NCBI GenBank assembly: GCA_035771165.1 | Contig: JAWNZC010000470.1 | Coordinates: 3,014,501 to 3,078,500 of the forward strand | Length of the DNA: 64,000 nt | Reading direction: 5' to 3' | Source of the DNA: Paragorgia papillata | Lineage: Eukaryota > Cnidaria > Anthozoa > Scleralcyonacea > Coralliidae | Shown: piece by piece, positions 12,871 through 22,738 of the stretch | How positions within the stretch are numbered: position 1 is the first letter of the stretch | Layout of the letters: each line of letters starts with the position of its first letter | The notes under the pieces: generated by a model | The model's input: the letters and a program-made list of their open reading frames with translations, nothing else | Databases searched by the model: none | Told to the model about the DNA's origin: nothing | Made by a program: the position numbers and the translations under genes

Positions 12871-15800
12871 GAGATATAGATGCAAGAAGAAAAAAAACAA
12901 CTTCTCACTGGCCTATTTAACTGAAAATTTTATTTTAAAACGATGATTTTTAGAGTGAAGAAGGACGAATGTTCTTCTTCAGTTAAATATCGGCTGTCTT
13001 GTAGGATTTATTATTTAGTTTCTATTTTTTTATAGCTCCATGGTCGTCTATCATATCCTTGCCTGGCTTATTCCGTTGGAGATAGTAATTTGTATAGAAG
13101 TTGTTAATTATGTCGAGTTTCCTTCGTAGTAAGTCTAATCAAATGTTGTATTTTGATAAACTTTACTTACCTTAGAATCATGAATTTGTCGTGGTCATAA
13201 ATTTCTGAACTGTTGTAATTTTTAATTTAAGTTAAACTACGAAGTTCTTACCAGAGCATGTTTGTAAACTTATTATAATATCGCTCAGTCTCGTTCCCAG
13301 AGCCCTCGTTCCCCACCTGAGTGGGAAACGAGAGACTCTGGGATAATCCGTTTCAAATCGTTACGTTATTGGCTGAATAGTGAGCATGAGTTGGTCTGAA
13401 GTGACTGGAAGTAGAATTAATAAAACCAAAATAACAAAGATCTCGGACGACATGACTCCAGTGAAGTCGTAGATGCTGTAATTCGAGCTTCGCCAGCAAC
13501 CCCATTGACTTGTTTGGGGAAATGTCAAACAAGGAGAACATACTATCCGGATTCCGTTCGGATATTTACGCATGCGTACCTCAACCGGAATAACAAGAAC
13601 CCTGTGACTTCAGTGAAACGGATTATCCCAGAGTCTCTCGTTTCCCGGGTGGGAAACGTGGGCTCTGGGAACGAGATTGAATATGGCGCTGAAATATTCC
13701 GATTTCTGCCATTGGTCAACGCACGGTCCGGATCGCTGTCCTGGATGTTGATTTTGTTGGCGTAAATTTCAAATGTTTTCACACAAATTTTGATATAATA
13801 AGTATCGAAAAACTTGAAATAGTCATATAATAAACGATTTCTTTACCTCGTTTACTTGGTCTGTACCGGAAAATGCCAGACTTTGGTATTTTTTAGACGA
13901 ACCTCGCCTGACCCACAGGTCTGTACTATCAAGACCAACACGCGTAAAAACGCACAACTTGTTCACGGTTGTCAACAGGCGTGAACAATGTTGTGCTGCT
14001 CGCTGTGAACAAGTTGTCAACAAGTTGTTCACTTATGGTTCGAACAACTTGTTCACGGATAAATCAACAGTCATGAACAAGTTGTTCCAACAGCACATTT
14101 TTATAGCCAACAACGTTGTTCGCACATGATACAACATGTTGTTACAGCATGACGAAATAACAACGTTGCAACAATGGTGAACATGGTTGATGTATCAACA
14201 CGTTCTTCGGTTGTTCCAACATGCGTGAACAACGGTTGTTGTTTCATCAAGCTGTAACAACTTGTTGAAACAATGATGAACAATGTTGTTCATTTATCAA
14301 TGTTGTTCACATATGTCAACAAGTTGTTACAGTATTGTTCAGGCAACAATGCTGTAACAACTTGCAAGATTTTTACGCGTGTAGCTTACTCAGTGATATT
14401 TCTCCGTACAGACCTCGCCGTACGCGTTCTCGATTTAATAATATCTTAATATTAACTAAGAATTAAGGCCTTCTGAACATAAGGCACAAGCGTTGGGCAA
14501 TGAGGTTATATATTGATTAAAAGACGTGTTTTTGTTCTCAACAAAGGCATATTTTGTCTTTCTCAATATAGATGACTAAAATTTCTTGGTGTCAGTCAGA
14601 ATAAAATATAAAGACGCTGTTGTTTTTCTTGGTGTTTAACCTTTTTGTGTGTATTGTTGTGCATGGAACAACTCATCTTTTTACTCCGTCTGTCTACTGC
14701 CAGACGATTTACTCGTCACTTGTCAGGGAGGTCAGATGCGCACATATATACAGACACTGATATTAAGATAATAAGTTGCGCATGTGTAAATGTAGTTCAT
14801 ATACAGGTCCGCATTTACCGATAGGCTTACCAGGCTATAGCCTGTAGGTCCACAATTTGGACGGCCCACGTTTTGGGACGAAAAAAAATAAATTTAGACA
14901 CTATTTCAAAATTTCCCCAAACATAATTAGTTTTCGACTTTGTTAATTAAAATACACTGTTCTTCATTTATGTATAATTAATTATTCTACTTTATAGAAA
15001 TATTTCTTAAAAATTACGAATTACTGTTAAAAAATGGGATTTCAGACCTTAATATTTTGCTCAAAAGTGTCCTCAAAATGTGGGAAATGCTGTTTCAGAG
15101 ACCCAAAATTCAAAAAATTCCAGGGGGGGCATAAAAAACCCTAGAAATGTGTCGTCACACTTAGCCTGTAGGCCCAAAATTGGTAAATCCGGGCCTGTGC
15201 ATATATCTGATACGTTTGCGAGCTTGGTTTAATGTAATAGACATTTAGTAGACGTCATCATTACAAGGTTGCAGGCCTAACCTGAGTATCAGGCATTATT
15301 CTCGTCCTCCGCTTGAAAAGCAAGTGGGGGCGAGGTAGGCGGGCGGGCGAGAAGACAAGAATTGGCCTGATTGCAGGTTATTGCAGGCCCGAACCTTCAA
15401 ACTAAAAGTTTTGGGTGTAATTGAGTTTCACGAACGTCACTATACCAAACATCTGTTAACACATGTATTATTGGAAAGTAGATACAGTTTTCTCCAAATA
15501 GCATATTCAGTTATTTTTAAAGCTACATGCAAAGTTTTTTTGTTGTATACCTAAATATTCATAATCTTATAACGTATATTATTGTATTTTCACTGTTTTA
15601 TAACTTTCATTATTTAACAACTATTCGCCGAAGGCGAGGTGAATATCGGTGTATAATAACCGAGACGAAGTCGAGGTTATTATTCACCGATATTCACTGA
15701 GCCTGAGGCGAATAATTGTTTTAGTATATATAATTAAAATACTCATTAATAATTCATGACGAAAATTCAAAAGAAATCAATACCGTAATCTCGGCTAAAA

Positions 15801-16638
15801 CAGACCGTATCCCCAAAATAGTTGGTGAACTTGATTACTTAGATGCATTTGTATTTTAAGAAAGATACAGCATTCGCATCCGAGCTGTATCTGATTTACT
15901 ACGGCTCGCTCGCAGCTCGCCTTGTAAATCAGATACAGCTCGGCTGCTCATGCTGTATCTATTACATACACATTTTCGTACTTTTAGGAATAACATTCTT
16001 TAAAATTGTTAATTTCCTCGTCTGTCGCATTGACAACTTGGCTGGCGGCCATTTTGAATAAACGCGCTGTATGTGATTATCGAGAATTAATCCGAAATAG
16101 CTCGAACAATCAGCGCGCGTGATTTTCTATAATCACCTGTGTATTTATACTAATTATATATGTAGGTGAGAGTATTTTTTTATTATCTGAATATTATCTG
16201 AATTACGCTTAGAATTACAAGTGTACTATTATTTTCTTATTTCTAGTTGTGAGGGTTACCATGGTCGCATTTCACGCCTTATACTGTCGTATTTTCCTGT
16301 TACGGCAATAATGATTGTAAATCCTATCCTTTTTCTTGTCACATACAGAAAAGGTAAATATACAAATACGTTTTTAAATACAATAAATAATTGCAAAGAA
16401 GAAACATGAAACTAGGCTGATAATACTGCCCTGATATAGTTTTCTGAGTAGCACCACGAACATTCAACGAAATGAAGTGATGAAACATGGCAAAACTCCA
16501 AAACAATTATTTCTGTTGTGCATGGTTGTTGCATTGGTTAGTATCGTTGTTGTTGTTGTTGTCTTTTTGTTACTGTTACTATTACTGTTACTGTTACTGT
16601 TGCTGTTGCTGTTGCTGTTGCTGTTACTGTTACTGTTA

Positions 16639-16722
<84 letters not shown>

Positions 16723-18655
16723 CTGCTGCTGCTACTGCTACTGCTACTGCTACTGCTACTGCTACTGCTACTGTTACTGTTACTGTTACTGTTACTGTTA
16801 CTGTTACTGTTATACGCTATTTAAAATGTTTAGTTAGACAAGAATTAAGATCGTCTGGCAGATTTACATTTGAAGATAGAAATGCATTAAATACGTGCAA
16901 AAAGAAGTTTTTCTGGATGATTTGTTCGTTTACTGTGTGGTAAGAATTGTTTGCTTTTGTTTGGCATCTTATTACATTTACTCTGGCTAACGCCAGACGA
17001 TTTTACTCGTCAAGTGGGGACCTCCCGGTAATCTGCCGGGAGAAGGGTTAATAGAGGACATTAGAGAAGTGCTATTTTTACGTGATTTAATTTATTATAA
17101 TTTAAAATATTTTAAAAATCTTGTAAATTAATTAAAGAATAGTTCGTTGTATAAAATGAAGAGCAAACAATCATCATGATCATCATTATATTATCATCAT
17201 CATCTTTATCATCATAATTGGTCGCAGTTCACCTAATGCTTTTCTCGCACATTTTTAGTTGGTTTCCAAATATCATCTCGGTTTCTTATGATTTGGTTAC
17301 ACTTAGTCCCACTCAGGTAACAAAATCAAAATTGGACCAATTGTGGTTTTTGGAGGTTAGTTGACACACGTGCGACGCATAAAAATGTTAAAGTCTGATT
17401 TCCTTTGCATTATAATTAACACGATTATATGCAGATAAAGCATGAGCAGCCATCTGTATCTGATTCACAAAGCGAGCTGCAAGCGAGCCGTAGTAAATCA
17501 GATACAGATCGGCAGCGAATGCTTTATGGGCGCATCTAAATAGCTATGTTTTCAAACTATTTTTCATGATTTTAGCTAAGTAAAATGTAAATCAGGACGA
17601 ATCTGTTGCGATTTACATGCAGATATTGATTAATGATTAAATATCCATTTCTTTGGAATTTTTCTCATGAATTTTTAATGACTTTGAGAAGTACTATTTA
17701 AAACTTGAGCAGCAGTGTTTTATCAGATTTATATCGCCTCGTGTTTTAAATCTGATAAAACACGTACTGCGAATGTTTTAAATGGCTATCCACAACTATC
17801 CATATAATAAGCTCAATTCATATAGAAATCAATCTTGAAAATTGAAGTTGTCTGAGCCGCAAAATCGAAGAAAAAGTTCATCGAAAATAGCGAGCGTGTC
17901 TTTATCACATAACACGGTCATGATTTTCCTTTGTGTTTTCTCATGAATTATTAATGAGTTTTTGAAGTAATATATCATACACGAGAAGCCGTTTATTATT
18001 TGATATGAAAACACCGAAAGAAATAAATAGTTAAAATGATATATTTGATAATAGAAATAATTTATGTTTATACCACATTTCACAACAACGACTGATTTCC
18101 ACTGTGTTTTCCTCATGAATTATTAATGAGTTTCTGAAGTAGTGAAAACAATATTAACTATTAATTAGATTCTATTGTTTTTATTAAGTAGACAAAAAAT
18201 ACAAATACCGAAGCTTAAGACGTAAAAAGTTACAATACGAATTTTTGATATTTTTTGCCTCACTACTAAAAACTCTATAATGAACACTCTGTTTCTTCCT
18301 TTACCTTGTATTATTGCTTACCATTTTTTTTTATTTTTAGGCTTTCGTTAACCCACTTCAAGGAATATTTAACTATTTTGTTTACCGACATTCATTTAAA
18401 GTGGCTGCAACTGACACGAAGTCTGCACGAAAATCTCTACCACGTGTTTCAAATAAACTGTCGTTGCAAGGACAATACGGCAGTCCGCGTCAACACTATT
18501 CTCAAAAAGTATTACCAACCAAAGGCAAACAAACAGTTCAGAGAATCCGCGAAGGGTCTCCGACAACGGCCGATGAAGAAACTAAACTTCTTGGTTCATC
18601 CCGAAGTACAGACACACCTTCCTATTCATACGTCAGCAGGCTTTTAGGAGAATGA
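8570..18655 (+). CDS. GPR143-like seven-transmembrane receptor, gene 1
   Basis: Predicted G-protein-coupled receptor of the GPR143 (OA1) type, at a membrane, probably intracellular if it behaves like the vertebrate protein. Exons: 8570-8801, 12030-12142, 12623-12711, 13036-13128, 16247-16353, 16834-16939, 17259-17355 and 18341-18655, joining to 383 codons plus TGA. TM1 is in exon 1 (GICMGTSSIGLLGAALQL), TM2 spans exons 1-2, TM3 exon 3 (LASYIWTFAYALDM), TM4 exon 4 (YHILAWLIP), TM5 exon 5 (YFPVTAIMIVNPILF), TM6 exons 6-7 (KKKFFWM ... CWFPN) and TM7 exons 7-8 (NPLQGIFNYFVYR). YHI-AW, NPILF, CW-xN and NPxQG match human GPR143. The tail is polar and ends SRLLGE. Exon 2 uses a GC donor (GAG|GCAAGT). 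A CTGTTA/CTGTTG repeat ends about 24 bp before the exon 6 acceptor. Genes 2-4 follow in tandem. Family call is strong; ligand unknown. Confidence 0.88.
9665..9990. repeat. 19-bp minisatellite, about 17 copies
   Basis: The unit CCCACTCCACCCATGTTTG alternates with a CCCGAGTTTG variant. All long reading frames across it on both strands are translations of this repeat. It lies inside the 9482-11101 element. Confidence 0.95.
10433..10895 (-). pseudogene. Captured multi-exon gene fragment of unrecognised family
   Basis: On the - strand three coding blocks are bounded by splice signals in compatible phase. Block a (10895-10839) encodes DVTPASEFLEVLPRHKIH and ends at donor G|GTAAGA. Block b (10798-10533) continues in frame with FIKAMKVSVASLKESSALHE and later QGDYMYLNAFNNVLIPREG, ending GAG|GTAAGA. 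Block c (10456-10433) follows a strong acceptor (TTCTGTTTTTAG) and adds VYIGVGS before TGA. One in-frame TAA (10691-10689 on the - strand) interrupts block b. No start exon is visible. I do not recognise the protein. Its position wholly inside the 9482-11101 element, plus the stop, suggests a host gene fragment picked up by the transposon rather than a nested gene. The splice reading is by eye. Confidence 0.5.
12330..12415 (+). repeat. Short SINE-like fragment (5S rRNA-like core)
   Basis: The segment TTAGCGCGCTGCCTCTCA-CGCTGAAGTTAAGCC recurs at 30399-30440 and 30815-30860 and looks like the internal promoter end of a 5S-derived SINE. It is truncated after CGCCCC. Confidence 0.45.
13286..13679. 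mobile_element. 394-bp TIR element, CAATCTCGTTCCCAG family
   Basis: The left end CAGTCTCGTTCCCAGAGCC and the right end (reverse complement CAATCTCGTTCCCAGAGCC) are inverted, with GGGATAATCCGTTTCA subterminally on both sides as in the 9482-11101 element. Flanks AATATCGCT and AATATGGCG resemble a decayed 9-bp duplication. A - strand frame starting at 13453 begins MSSEIFVILVLLILLPVTS, which looks like a signal peptide and may be another captured coding scrap. Confidence 0.65.
13715..14450. repeat. Dispersed repeat interrupted by a MITE
   Basis: Sequence from CAACGCACGGTCCG through GATGTTGATTTTG, ATCGAAAAACTTGAAATA, GAACCTCGCCTGA and GTACTATCAAGACC matches 44753-45062. There it continues directly into CTGATATTTTCCCGTAC, whereas here it is split by the element at 13938-14382 and resumes as TGATATTTCTCCGTAC. 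The order of insertion is therefore readable. Confidence 0.7.
13938..14382. mobile_element. 445-bp MITE built of AACAACTTGTTC palindromes
   Basis: Terminal inverted repeats are ACACGCGTAAAAA and TTTTTACGCGTGT. The interior is almost wholly repeats of ACAAGTTGTT / AACAACTTGT / CAACAATGTTG in both orientations, so the strand can fold on itself along its whole length. No convincing target duplication was seen. Confidence 0.65.
14804..15197. mobile_element. TIR element with CAGGTCCGxATTTACC ends
   Basis: Left CAGGTCCGCATTTACCGATA and right TTGGTAAATCCGGGCCTG are inverted, with CCTGTAGG(T/C)CCA(C/A)AATT subterminally. The interior is AT-rich with no reading frame. Flanking sequences share CATATA but an exact duplication cannot be fixed. 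Confidence 0.6.
15610..15965. repeat. Two adjacent palindromic repeats
   Basis: 15615-15715 pairs ATTCGCCGAAGGCGAGGTGAAT-type arms around TAATAACCGAGACGAAGTCGAGGTTATTA. 15858-15962 pairs AGATACAGCA / TGCTGTATCT and GAGCTGTATCTGATTTAC / GTAAATCAGATACAGCTC. A diverged relative of the second palindrome is at 17440-17530. Both lie in gene 1 intron 4. Confidence 0.7.
16555..16812. repeat. CTGTTG/CTGTTA/CTGCTA trinucleotide-based repeat
   Basis: About 85 NTG/CTN triplets lie in gene 1 intron 5, ending about 24 bp upstream of the exon 6 acceptor (AG at 16832-16833). The poly-Leu and poly-Cys reading frames are artefacts. Its position overlaps where the branch point would be expected. Confidence 0.95.
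17440..17770. repeat. Palindromic intronic repeats (ATCTGATAAAACAC type)
   Basis: 17440-17530 is the CTGTATCTGATT palindrome. 17705-17768 has GTGTTTTATCAGATTT paired with AAATCTGATAAAACACG. Related pieces occur at 8845-8935, 34670-34745, 45690-45740 and 63515-63600, which makes this a recurrent intronic repeat family. Confidence 0.65.
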
Positions 18656-19199
18656 AATCTATAAAAAACATTCTTATTAAAACATGCAATACATATGTTA
18701 TTCACCGATTGAGAGGTCCGTATAGTAGAGAAATATTTGCCCGAGGTCTGAGAAACTGCCCGCGAGACCCGGGCGAGGTTTTTTTACTCGAGGGCAATTT
18801 GTTTTTCTGTATACGTACCAACCAAAAATAGTAAATAACATTTTTACTTTTTTTGTATTACAATACAGAAGACGTACTAGTTACTACTAATGCATAGCCG
18901 AGTTTGGTTGGAAAACGAACCAAAATACTTTTAATGTTTAATTTCGTTTGTTTTTACTGTACACGCTAGACGGACTCGAAGCCAAAACCTTCCGAAATGA
19001 AATACTTTCAGTTAAATGGCGCAATGCGACGAAACATACGCAGGGCTCTGCCGAACAAACTCAAAATAAAGAAATAAAGAAAAATAAAGAAAAATAAAGA
19101 AATAAAAAGAAATAAAAAGAAATAAAAAGAAATAATTAAAAAAAATCGAGGTGAAGTGAGATGAGGTGAGGTAAGGTTTCGAAAAGCTGGAAAAATTGA

Positions 19200-19350
19200 C
19201 TTTTATAATCTAATCTAATCTAATCTAATCTAATCTAATCTAATCTAATCTAATCTAATCTAATCTAATCTAATCTAATCTAATCTAATCTAATCTAATC
19301 TAATCTAATCTAATATAATATAATATAATATAATATAATATAATATAATT
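19200..19350. repeat. TAATC then TAATA pentanucleotide microsatellite
   Basis: About 21 TAATC units run into about 7 TAATA units. It lies in the gene 1 - gene 2 spacer. A short AAATAAAGA-type tract precedes it at 19065-19135. Confidence 0.95.
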
Positions 19351-19599
19351 AACATTTCAATGGCGCTTTCGAAGACATTTCAACGTCTATCGAAGTGACC
19401 CAGAATGTTAGGTTGTGTCGTGAAGTGATCCAGAATGTAAGTGTGTGGGTAAGACGAATTCAAAAGATCGGAAAGCGCGGACGGGCAGGCTTGCAAGAAG
19501 CGCCCTGATATATTGCAAGGTAAAAACTGCGCGGATTGCTACACTCGCGGCGCAACGTAAAGTCATCAACAAAATGACAGATGCGAATGACTCAAGATA

Positions 19600-19800
19600 T
19601 ATTTGCAAATTTTGCGCGGATGCGGATTTTAACTCATTTTGCGCGGATGCGGATATATTTAACCCATTTTGCGCGGATGCAGTTCAAATTTGAAAAAAAT
19701 GACCGCGCAGTTGCATTGTTACCTCGATCGCGACTCCCCCCCCTCACCCCCCCTCATCCCCCCTCACCCCCCCTCACACCCCCCCCCCCCACCCCCAACG
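19600..19800. repeat. Short tandem unit followed by a C-rich tract
   Basis: TTTTGCGCGGATGC is repeated three times at 19608-19681, and 19735-19798 is almost pure CCCCTCA. Nothing coding is seen. Confidence 0.75.
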
Positions 19801-19999
19801 GACCCAATGCCCCCAAACCTCGCTGGCTATTGCATTGTCAAGAGTAATCGATAATATTAAATATTGTTATAGTTCAAGGCTTCCAGTGTGGGTAAATCAG
19901 AAGTATTATCAACATCAATAGTAAAAGGAATACGATTATACTAATCCCCGAGCCCGGGCGTAGGGCCGAAGGCCCGGAGCTCGGTGAGGGTGCTAATCT

Positions 20000-20990
20000 C
20001 CACATGCGTGGACTATGACCAGAATAAGGACTGACCAGAAGTCCAACTCGCGGGAAAAAGTGTCCCATTATTTTTATGCGCATGCGCCAGTCGGCCATTT
20101 TGAAAGTAAGTGCCCCCGGAAAATTAGCCTTCTCGTCCTTGCGACCCTCGGGCTCCTGTAGTCAATTACTCTTGGCCGTCTTGTGACATTTTAATTAACT
20201 TCATATTGTTATCTATATATATAAATAATATTTAGTTAAGTAAATAAGTAATTTACTTTAGAAAACGATTCTTTGGAGATGAAATTCTTTGACCACGAGG
20301 TTATTAAAACTTCAGTACGCAGATACTACGGGTAAAAGTCCGTGGCAAAAAAGTCCTGCACTCACGAAGCTGGAGTTTATACAATTCTTGATTATGCCGA
20401 CACATTTGTTTATAGAAGAAGATGTTTATAGAAGAAAACGTTACAGGTAACACTAAAGTTTGAACTATACACCGAATGAAAGCTTATAAAATTTCTAACA
20501 ACATACGTACTCGATGTACTTCAACAATGCGTAGTTCCGAAATTTTTAGCCATGTTTTTCTATAAACAAATGTGTCTGCATAATCGAGAAATGTAAAACC
20601 CGGCTTTGCGAGTGCAGGACTTTTTTGCCACGGACTTTTACCCGTAGTATCTGCGTACTGATAACCTTGTGGTCAAAGAATTTTATCTCCAAAGAACCGT
20701 TTTCTAAAGTAAACTACTTATTTACTTAACTAAATATTATTTATATATATATATATATATATATAGATAACAATATAAATTTAATTAAAAGGTCACAAGA
20801 AGGCCAAGAGTAATTGAATACAGGGGCCCGAGGGTCGCAAGGACGAGAGAGCTAATTTCCCGGGGGCACTTACTTTCAAAATGGCGCCTGGATCGCAGGC
20901 CGACATTTCGCGAGGACGCTTACATCAAAGGTGCCGACACTGAGTCGGACTTCTGGTCAATCCTTATTCTGTGCTATGACGTAGGTGAGG
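20000..20990. mobile_element. Foldback element about 1 kb with long inverted repeats
   Basis: Left and right halves are inverted copies for most of their length: GACCAGAAGTCC, GCCATTTTGAAAGTAAGTGC, GACCCTCGGGC, TAATATTTAGTTAAGTAAATA, GTACGCAGATACTACGGG, GTCCGTGGCAAAAAAGTCCT and ACACATTTGTTTATAGAA all recur reverse-complemented. The centre is near 20490. No reading frame or transposase is visible. The arms have diverged visibly, so it is not brand new. Confidence 0.8.
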
Positions 20991-21004
20991 TCCAAGCACT
21001 CACT

Positions 21005-21366
21005 CAACCTCGTCCCCAGGGCCATTTGTAGGGGCTGGGCCAAGACGGTGGCCAAAAACAAAATGGCGGGAACAAATGGCCCTGGTGGAGGCTAGCACAA
21101 AATGCGCAGTATATTTCGCATTTTGATAACTAGAACTCAGTCCTTTACACAGTAATTATACCTAATTACAGCTAATTATTGCATGGGCAGGAACAACCGA
21201 CGAGGTCAAAATACAAATTTGTTTTTAAAAATACAAAATCAAACCGTCTGATTTACGCCATAAGCTCCTGACCAATCAGAGGCTGAGATAGCCTAGCCTC
21301 CACCAGGGCCATTTGTTCCCGCCATCTTGGCCCAGTTCCCTACAAATGGCCCTGGGTACGAGGTTG
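21005..21366. mobile_element. 362-bp MITE, CAACCTCGTCCCCAGGGCC family
   Basis: The left end CAACCTCGTCCCCAGGGCC and the right end (reverse complement CAACCTCGTACCCAGGGCC) are inverted for about 50 bp, including ATTTGTAGGG and TGGGCCAAGA. A perfect 9-bp direct repeat GCACTCACT flanks it at 20996-21004 and 21367-21375. Confidence 0.85.
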
Positions 21367-21417
21367 GCACTCACTCACTCACACTCACTCAATCAATCAA
21401 GCAAGATCACGCCGACA

Positions 21418-21840
21418 GGTGGCTCCCGCTGATCAGCGGTGGCCACAAAAATGGAAAATACAAGTTTGAGAGTCCAAAACACGCGGTGCATAAACAATTC
21501 AGAAAAAAAATAAAACTAAATCAATGCAAGTACATCGAATGCGTCCAAGAAAACACAATTGGTTGCAAAAGATGGGGTTATAGTTGTGCATAGTTAAACA
21601 TTCTGACAATCAAAAACTGTTACCAAATAAATAGCAACAGTTGTTGCTATGGCAACAATGACGTTTCAAAATGGCTGCCAATTACCTTTCAAACTGATTT
21701 AATTCGAAAAAAACTTTGGTGACCCCCAATTTTTTTTTCATTAAAACTTTTCTTTTCCGAATTGTTTATGCACGTGTTTTGGACTCTCAAACTTGTATTT
21801 TCCATTTTTCTAGAAACTGTATGTAGCCACCTTAAGTATT
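21418..21840. mobile_element. TIR element with AGGTGGC ends
   Basis: The left half GTGGCTCCCG ... AATGGAAAATACAAGTTTGA, CCAAAACACG and GCATAAACAATTC returns reverse-complemented at about 21755-21838. Related ends (GAGGTTGAAACTTGCATTTTT, GAGCCACCTTAA) occur near 25080-25135 and 35015-35055. Confidence 0.65.
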
Positions 21841-21859
21841 TTAAAGGATTTCACAACAA

Positions 21860-22490
21860 TCACAAGGGGGAGAACCAGCCTAGTCCCAGGCTCTCTATCT
21901 TCGCTGTTTAATATTTGCACGCTAGCATCCTTGAGCGTAGCCTGGTAACCACTAAAGCTAAGACTTCTGCTTTCCTATTGGTTGAAATTTTCGCGCGTTT
22001 TTATTGGCTATGAGTAAAACTGCAATCGTCATAAGTGGATTTAGCCCTGATGACGCGAGATTGCAATTAGTGGTTACCTGGCCCATATTTCTTTTGAAAG
22101 TGGGCCAGGGTACCAGGCTAGGGGAGAACTAAATGGCTAAATCCACTTATGACGATTGCAGTTTTACTCATAGCCAATTAAAACTCGCGAAATTTTAACC
22201 AATAGGAAAACAGAAGTCTTTATAGCCTGGTCCCCTGGCCCAATCAAAGAATATGGGCCAGGTAACCACTAAAGACTTCTGCTTTCCTATTGGTTAAAAT
22301 TTCGCGCGTTTTTAGTGGCTATGAGTAAAACTGCAATCGTCATAAGTGGATTTAGCCCTGATGACGCGAGAATGAGATTAGTGGTTACCTGGCCCTTATT
22401 TCTTTTGAAATTGGGCCAGGGTACCAGGCTAAAGTCTTTAGTGGTACCTGGCCCATATTCTTTGATTGGGCCAGGGTCCCTAAATATCCC
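21860..22490. repeat. Composite inverted/direct repeat, GGGCCAGG(GT)ACCAGGCTA type
   Basis: A block with ACTTCTGCTTTCCTATTGGTT, TGAGTAAAACTGCAATCGTC, ATAAGTGGATTTAGCC and TGATGACGCGAGA occurs at 21960-22075, inverted at 22133-22220, and again at 22270-22380. Each is bordered by GTGGTTACCTGGCCC and GGGCCAGGGTACCAGGCTA. At least two insertions of one MITE family, one inside or beside another, are likely. Confidence 0.7.
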
Positions 22491-22592
22491 TTGTTATACC
22501 TTATTATTCCTAAATATCCCTACGTAAGCCTAAACATCCCTAAATATCCTTATTATCCCTATATATCCCTAAATATCCCTTATTATCCCTGC
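22485..22592. repeat. CCCTAAATAT-type minisatellite
   Basis: Irregular units of CCTAAATATCCCT and TTATTCC/TTATCCC are repeated about eight times, about 150 bp before the gene 2 start codon. Confidence 0.75.
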
Positions 22593-22738
22593 CTAGGGGG
22601 AACCAGATGCCCGGGGGGTATAAAGGGGGCATCTGGTCCTGTTAACAAGCTCCAAATATGGACGGATTTCATAATTCTCGCCGATTCTCGCCCACAATCT
22701 TTAAGGAAGTTTTTCTTATAATTTAATAAGAGTCCTGG

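Noticed and set aside
16477..16837. Poly-Leu and poly-Cys/Tyr open frames
   Set aside because: They arise from the CTG/TTG repeat in intron 5 of gene 1; exon 6 lies in a different frame just downstream.
8570..18655. Considered cAMP-receptor-like or GPR157-like GPCR
   Set aside because: TM4-TM5 motifs (YHI-AW, C-x-G, ANPILF) and the CWxPN-NPxQG arrangement fit GPR143 better, although a distant relation cannot be excluded without a phylogeny.
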